Shown piece after piece: positions 6,059 to 7,941 of a stretch of 7,941 nucleotides of DNA (position 1 is its first letter; each line of letters begins with the position of its first letter). This stretch comes from Modestobacter sp. (GTDB lineage: Bacteria; Actinomycetota; Actinomycetes; Mycobacteriales; Geodermatophilaceae), in NCBI GenBank assembly GCA_025963425.1, contig JAOPUQ010000471.1, forward strand, positions 1-7,941, in the 5' to 3' direction. Under the pieces are notes generated by a model. That model was not told the origin of the DNA and did no database searches. It saw nothing but the letters and a program-made list of their open reading frames with translations. The translations under genes were made by a program, and so were the position numbers.

Positions 6059-6139
6059 GACAACGCGGAGGAGTCGTTCGAGATACTGCGCCGACACGAG
6101 GCGGCGGTCGGCGGGCCGCCCATCGGAACCGAGTCGTGA
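6059..6139 (+). pseudogene. Possible C-terminal remnant of a lost gene
   Basis: In the 204-base gap between convergent genes, one frame reads DNAEESFEILRRHEAAVGG and then PPIGTES before a TGA at 6137-6139. It looks like real protein, and 23 of its 26 sense codons end in G or C. There is no start codon or ribosome binding site, and the frame degrades upstream of 6059. It may be the end of a deleted gene or a chance frame in GC-rich DNA. I do not recognise a family. Confidence 0.2.
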
Positions 6140-6187
6140 CGGCGCACACGGGGTTCTCCGTGGAGGGCAGCAGGATCCTCGACGAAA

Positions 6188-6208
6188 GCCGGTGGTGCCG
6201 AGCCCGGC
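6188..6208 (-). terminator. Probable terminator of the folE-reductase unit
   Basis: On the minus strand GCCGG and CCGGC pair across an 11-base loop and are followed by TTTC (6187-6184). The stem begins five bases beyond the reductase stop codon (6214-6216). The stem is short but GC-only, and it has the only T run seen behind any hairpin here. Confidence 0.4.
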
Positions 6209-6213
6209 GTCCC

Positions 6214-7443
6214 TCATCCCAGGAGCGCCTCGATCGGGACCCCGGGATCGGTGAGCCGGCCGGTGTCTACCTGCCGGCCGGACCGGATGAGTGCCTGGAT
6301 CGGCTCGGCGACGTCCCAGACGTTCACGTTCATGCCTGCCTCGACCCGCCCGTCGCGGAGCCAGAACGTCACGAAGGCGCCGTTCCCGGGGTCCCCGCGG
6401 TGGACGACGTCAGCGCCGGGACCGGCCAGGCCGGAGTACTCCATCCCCAGCTCGTACTGGTCGGTGAAGAAGTACGGCACCCGGTCGTAGCTCACCTTCG
6501 ACCCGAGCATCGAGCGGGCCGCGGCGGGTCCGCCGTGCAGCGCGTTGGCCCAGTGTTCGACCCGGATGTGCCGGTGGTAGCGCGGATGGAACGACGAGGC
6601 GACGTCACCGGCGGCGTACACGTCGGGAGCCGAGGTGCGCAGCGCAGCGTCGGCGACCACGCCGTTGGCCACGTCGAGCCCGGCCGCCTCGGCCAGACCG
6701 GTGTTCGGCGCCGCCCCGATGCCGATGACGACGAGGTCGGCGGGCAGCTCGGTGTCCCCGTCGACCAGCACGGAGGTCACCCGACCGCCGTCGCCGCACA
6801 GCTCGTCGACGGTCGTCCGCACTCGCACGTCGACGCCGTGCGCGCGGTGCAAGCGGGCGAACACCTCACCGAGCTCGGCGCCCAGCACCTGGTGCAGCGG
6901 CGTGGGCCGGGGTTCCACCACCGCGACCTCGTTCCCGTGGTGGCGGGCAGCCGCAGCGACCTCCAGGCCGATCCATCCCCCACCGACGATCACGACCCGA
7001 TGCTGGCCGCTGGACAGCGCGGTCCGCAGGCGATCGGCGTCCGCCGCGGTGCGCAGGTAGTGGACGCCGGCCAGGTCTGCCCCGGGCACGCCCAGCCGGC
7101 GGGCGGAGGAGCCGGTGGCCAGCAGCAGCTTCGAGTACCCGAGGCGTTCCCCGGTGTCCAGTTCCACCCGGTGCCCGGCCGGGTCCAGGCCTGACGCCCG
7201 AGCCCCCGTGAGCAGCTCCACCCCACGCTCGCCGTACCAGCCGGCGGGATGGACGTCGACGCTCTCCCGGTCGGCCGCGCCGGTGAGGTAGGCCTTGGAC
7301 AGCGGCGGACGCTCGTAGGGCCGCTCCGGCTCCTCCCCCACGAGCACCAGCCGGCCGTCGAAGCCCTCGTCCCGCAACGTCTCGGCCGCCTTGGCGCCGG
7401 CCAGCCCTGCGCCGACGATCACGAACGTGTCGTGTGTGCCCAT
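6214..7443 (-). CDS. FAD/NADH-dependent ferredoxin (rubredoxin) reductase-like oxidoreductase
   Basis: The 409-residue, full-length two-dinucleotide flavoprotein resembles BphA4, ThcD and AIF-type reductases. The FAD site is GAGLAG (11-16), with ATG (109-111) and the second FAD motif AAGDVA (277-282). The NAD site is GGGWIG (154-159). Glu177, ending the following strand (VAVVEP), points to NADH over NADPH. RPYERPPLSK (41-50) and VEHWANALHGG (295-305) are typical of the family. The C-terminal 90 residues (VPYFFTDQYELGMEY onward) are the reductase C-terminal domain. There is no CxxC redox pair. It should pass electrons from NADH to a ferredoxin or rubredoxin serving an oxygenase or P450. No such partner lies in the window. 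The ATG at 7443 has GAGAGG nine bases upstream. It follows folE after a 28-base gap, probably on one transcript. Confidence 0.92.
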   Translation of the reverse strand: MGTHDTFVIVGAGLAGAKAAETLRDEGFDGRLVLVGEEPERPYERPPLSKAYLTGAADRESVDVHPAGWYGERGVELLTGARASGLDPAGHRVELDTGERLGYSKLLLATGSSARRLGVPGADLAGVHYLRTAADADRLRTALSSGQHRVVIVGGGWIGLEVAAAARHHGNEVAVVEPRPTPLHQVLGAELGEVFARLHRAHGVDVRVRTTVDELCGDGGRVTSVLVDGDTELPADLVVIGIGAAPNTGLAEAAGLDVANGVVADAALRTSAPDVYAAGDVASSFHPRYHRHIRVEHWANALHGGPAAARSMLGSKVSYDRVPYFFTDQYELGMEYSGLAGPGADVVHRGDPGNGAFVTFWLRDGRVEAGMNVNVWDVAEPIQALIRSGRQVDTGRLTDPGVPIEALLG

Positions 7444-7471
7444 GCCGGGCCGCCTCTCACGTAGGGGTGGG

Positions 7472-7941
7472 TCAGGCCGCGGTGCCGGTCAGGGCGAAGA
7501 ACTCCTGCCGCGACCGGGCGTCGTCCCGCAGCAGGCCGTGCAGGGCGGAGGTGAGGGTGCGGGCACCGGTGGCCCGGACCCCGCGCAGCGACATGCACAG
7601 GTGCTCGGCTTCGATCACCACGCCGACGCCCCGCGGCGCGAGGTTGTCCTGCAGCCAGTCCGCCACCTGCTGGGTGAGCCGCTCCTGTACCTGCAGGTCC
7701 CGCGCGAACAGCTCCAGCACCCGGGCGAGCTTGGACAGGCCGAGGACCCGGTCGCCCGGCAGGTAGCCGATGTGCGCCACCCCGGAGAACGGCAGCAGGT
7801 GGTGCTCGCACAGCGACTGGACCGGGATCCGGGTGGCGATCACCAGCTCGTTGTAGCCCTCGTCGTTGGGGAACGTGGTGAGCTCGAACGGCCGGCAGGT
7901 CAGCATCTCGCGGAGGGAGTCCGCGACCCGTCGGGGCGTCT
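7472..7941 (-). CDS. folE: GTP cyclohydrolase I (type IA), 5' end outside window
   Basis: The gene runs off the right edge. The visible 155 residues begin TPRRVADSLREMLT, the usual segment roughly 45 residues into FolE, and end at TGA 7472-7474. The enzyme converts GTP to 7,8-dihydroneopterin triphosphate, the first step of folate and other pteridine synthesis. SLCEHHLLPF provides Zn ligands Cys and His. A second Cys (EHLCMSLRG) lies 71 residues after the first, as in E. coli FolE (Cys110, His113, Cys181). GLSKLARV, QVQERLT and PRGVGVVIEAEH are all canonical, so it should be an active zinc-dependent type IA enzyme. The internal ATG at 7906 is not the start. No other folate genes are visible, and the next gene is the flavoprotein reductase. 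This may be an accessory copy in a specialised pathway; a second copy elsewhere cannot be seen from here. Confidence 0.95.
   Translation of the reverse strand, partial: TPRRVADSLREMLTCRPFELTTFPNDEGYNELVIATRIPVQSLCEHHLLPFSGVAHIGYLPGDRVLGLSKLARVLELFARDLQVQERLTQQVADWLQDNLAPRGVGVVIEAEHLCMSLRGVRATGARTLTSALHGLLRDDARSRQEFFALTGTAA

Noticed and set aside
4729..6147. A 472-codon minus-strand open frame antisense to the diiron-protein gene
   Set aside because: It is a shadow of the strongly supported plus-strand gene. It has no family motifs and an unnatural Arg/Gly/Val-rich composition.
6136..7194. A 352-codon plus-strand open frame antisense to the reductase
   Set aside because: The opposite strand carries an unmistakable FAD/NAD reductase with all its motifs. 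The plus reading is a GC-rich antisense shadow.

Overview
The window comes from a high-GC actinomycete. G or C dominates third codon positions, there are GTG starts, start and stop codons overlap, and the DipZ-type thioredoxin and the LuxR-type regulator are typical of Streptomyces and related Actinobacteria. The genus is an inference. There are no tRNA or rRNA genes, insertion sequences or CRISPR arrays. The contents look like an accessory chromosomal region of redox, hydrolase and detoxification genes.

Layout, left to right. (1) 1-144 is the acidic C-terminal tail of a gene that begins before the window. (2) 422-1030 (-) encodes a 202-residue LuxR/NarL-type regulator with a degenerate receiver. 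It diverges from (3) a three-gene plus-strand unit at 1364-3391. That unit holds a serine alpha/beta hydrolase, a small gene (2137-2390) that appears broken by one missing G, and a TlpA/DipZ-like thioredoxin protein whose CxxC motif reads CxxW. The small gene overlaps both neighbours at its start and stop codons, which is good evidence that it was a functional part of the unit.

(4) Converging on this unit is a minus-strand pair at 3453-4732. A small cupin is followed, with a one-base TGATG overlap, by a haloacetate/fluoroacetate dehalogenase-like hydrolase. The hydrolase keeps every catalytic, carboxylate-binding and halide-pocket residue I can place by comparison with fluoroacetate dehalogenase. 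(5) A 518-base gene-free stretch containing a perfect 15-base inverted repeat separates the cupin from a divergent plus-strand gene at 5251-6009. This gene encodes a stand-alone metallo-beta-lactamase-fold protein of the oxygen-binding diiron (ODP, flavodiiron-like) type. (6) A minus-strand pair at 6214-7941 encodes GTP cyclohydrolase I (folE, cut by the window edge) and then an FAD/NADH ferredoxin-reductase-like oxidoreductase.

How the genes work together is inferred. The cupin and dehalogenase are probably co-translated and may act on one small organic acid. The diiron protein and the NADH-dependent reductase suggest oxygen, NO or peroxide handling, but no flavodoxin or rubredoxin carrier is visible. 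The LuxR-like protein is the only regulator and the likeliest local controller of the hydrolase-thioredoxin unit. I do not see one clear new multi-gene system. The best leads are the complete FAcD-type active site, the frameshifted small gene, the carrier-less ODP protein and the CxxW thioredoxin.
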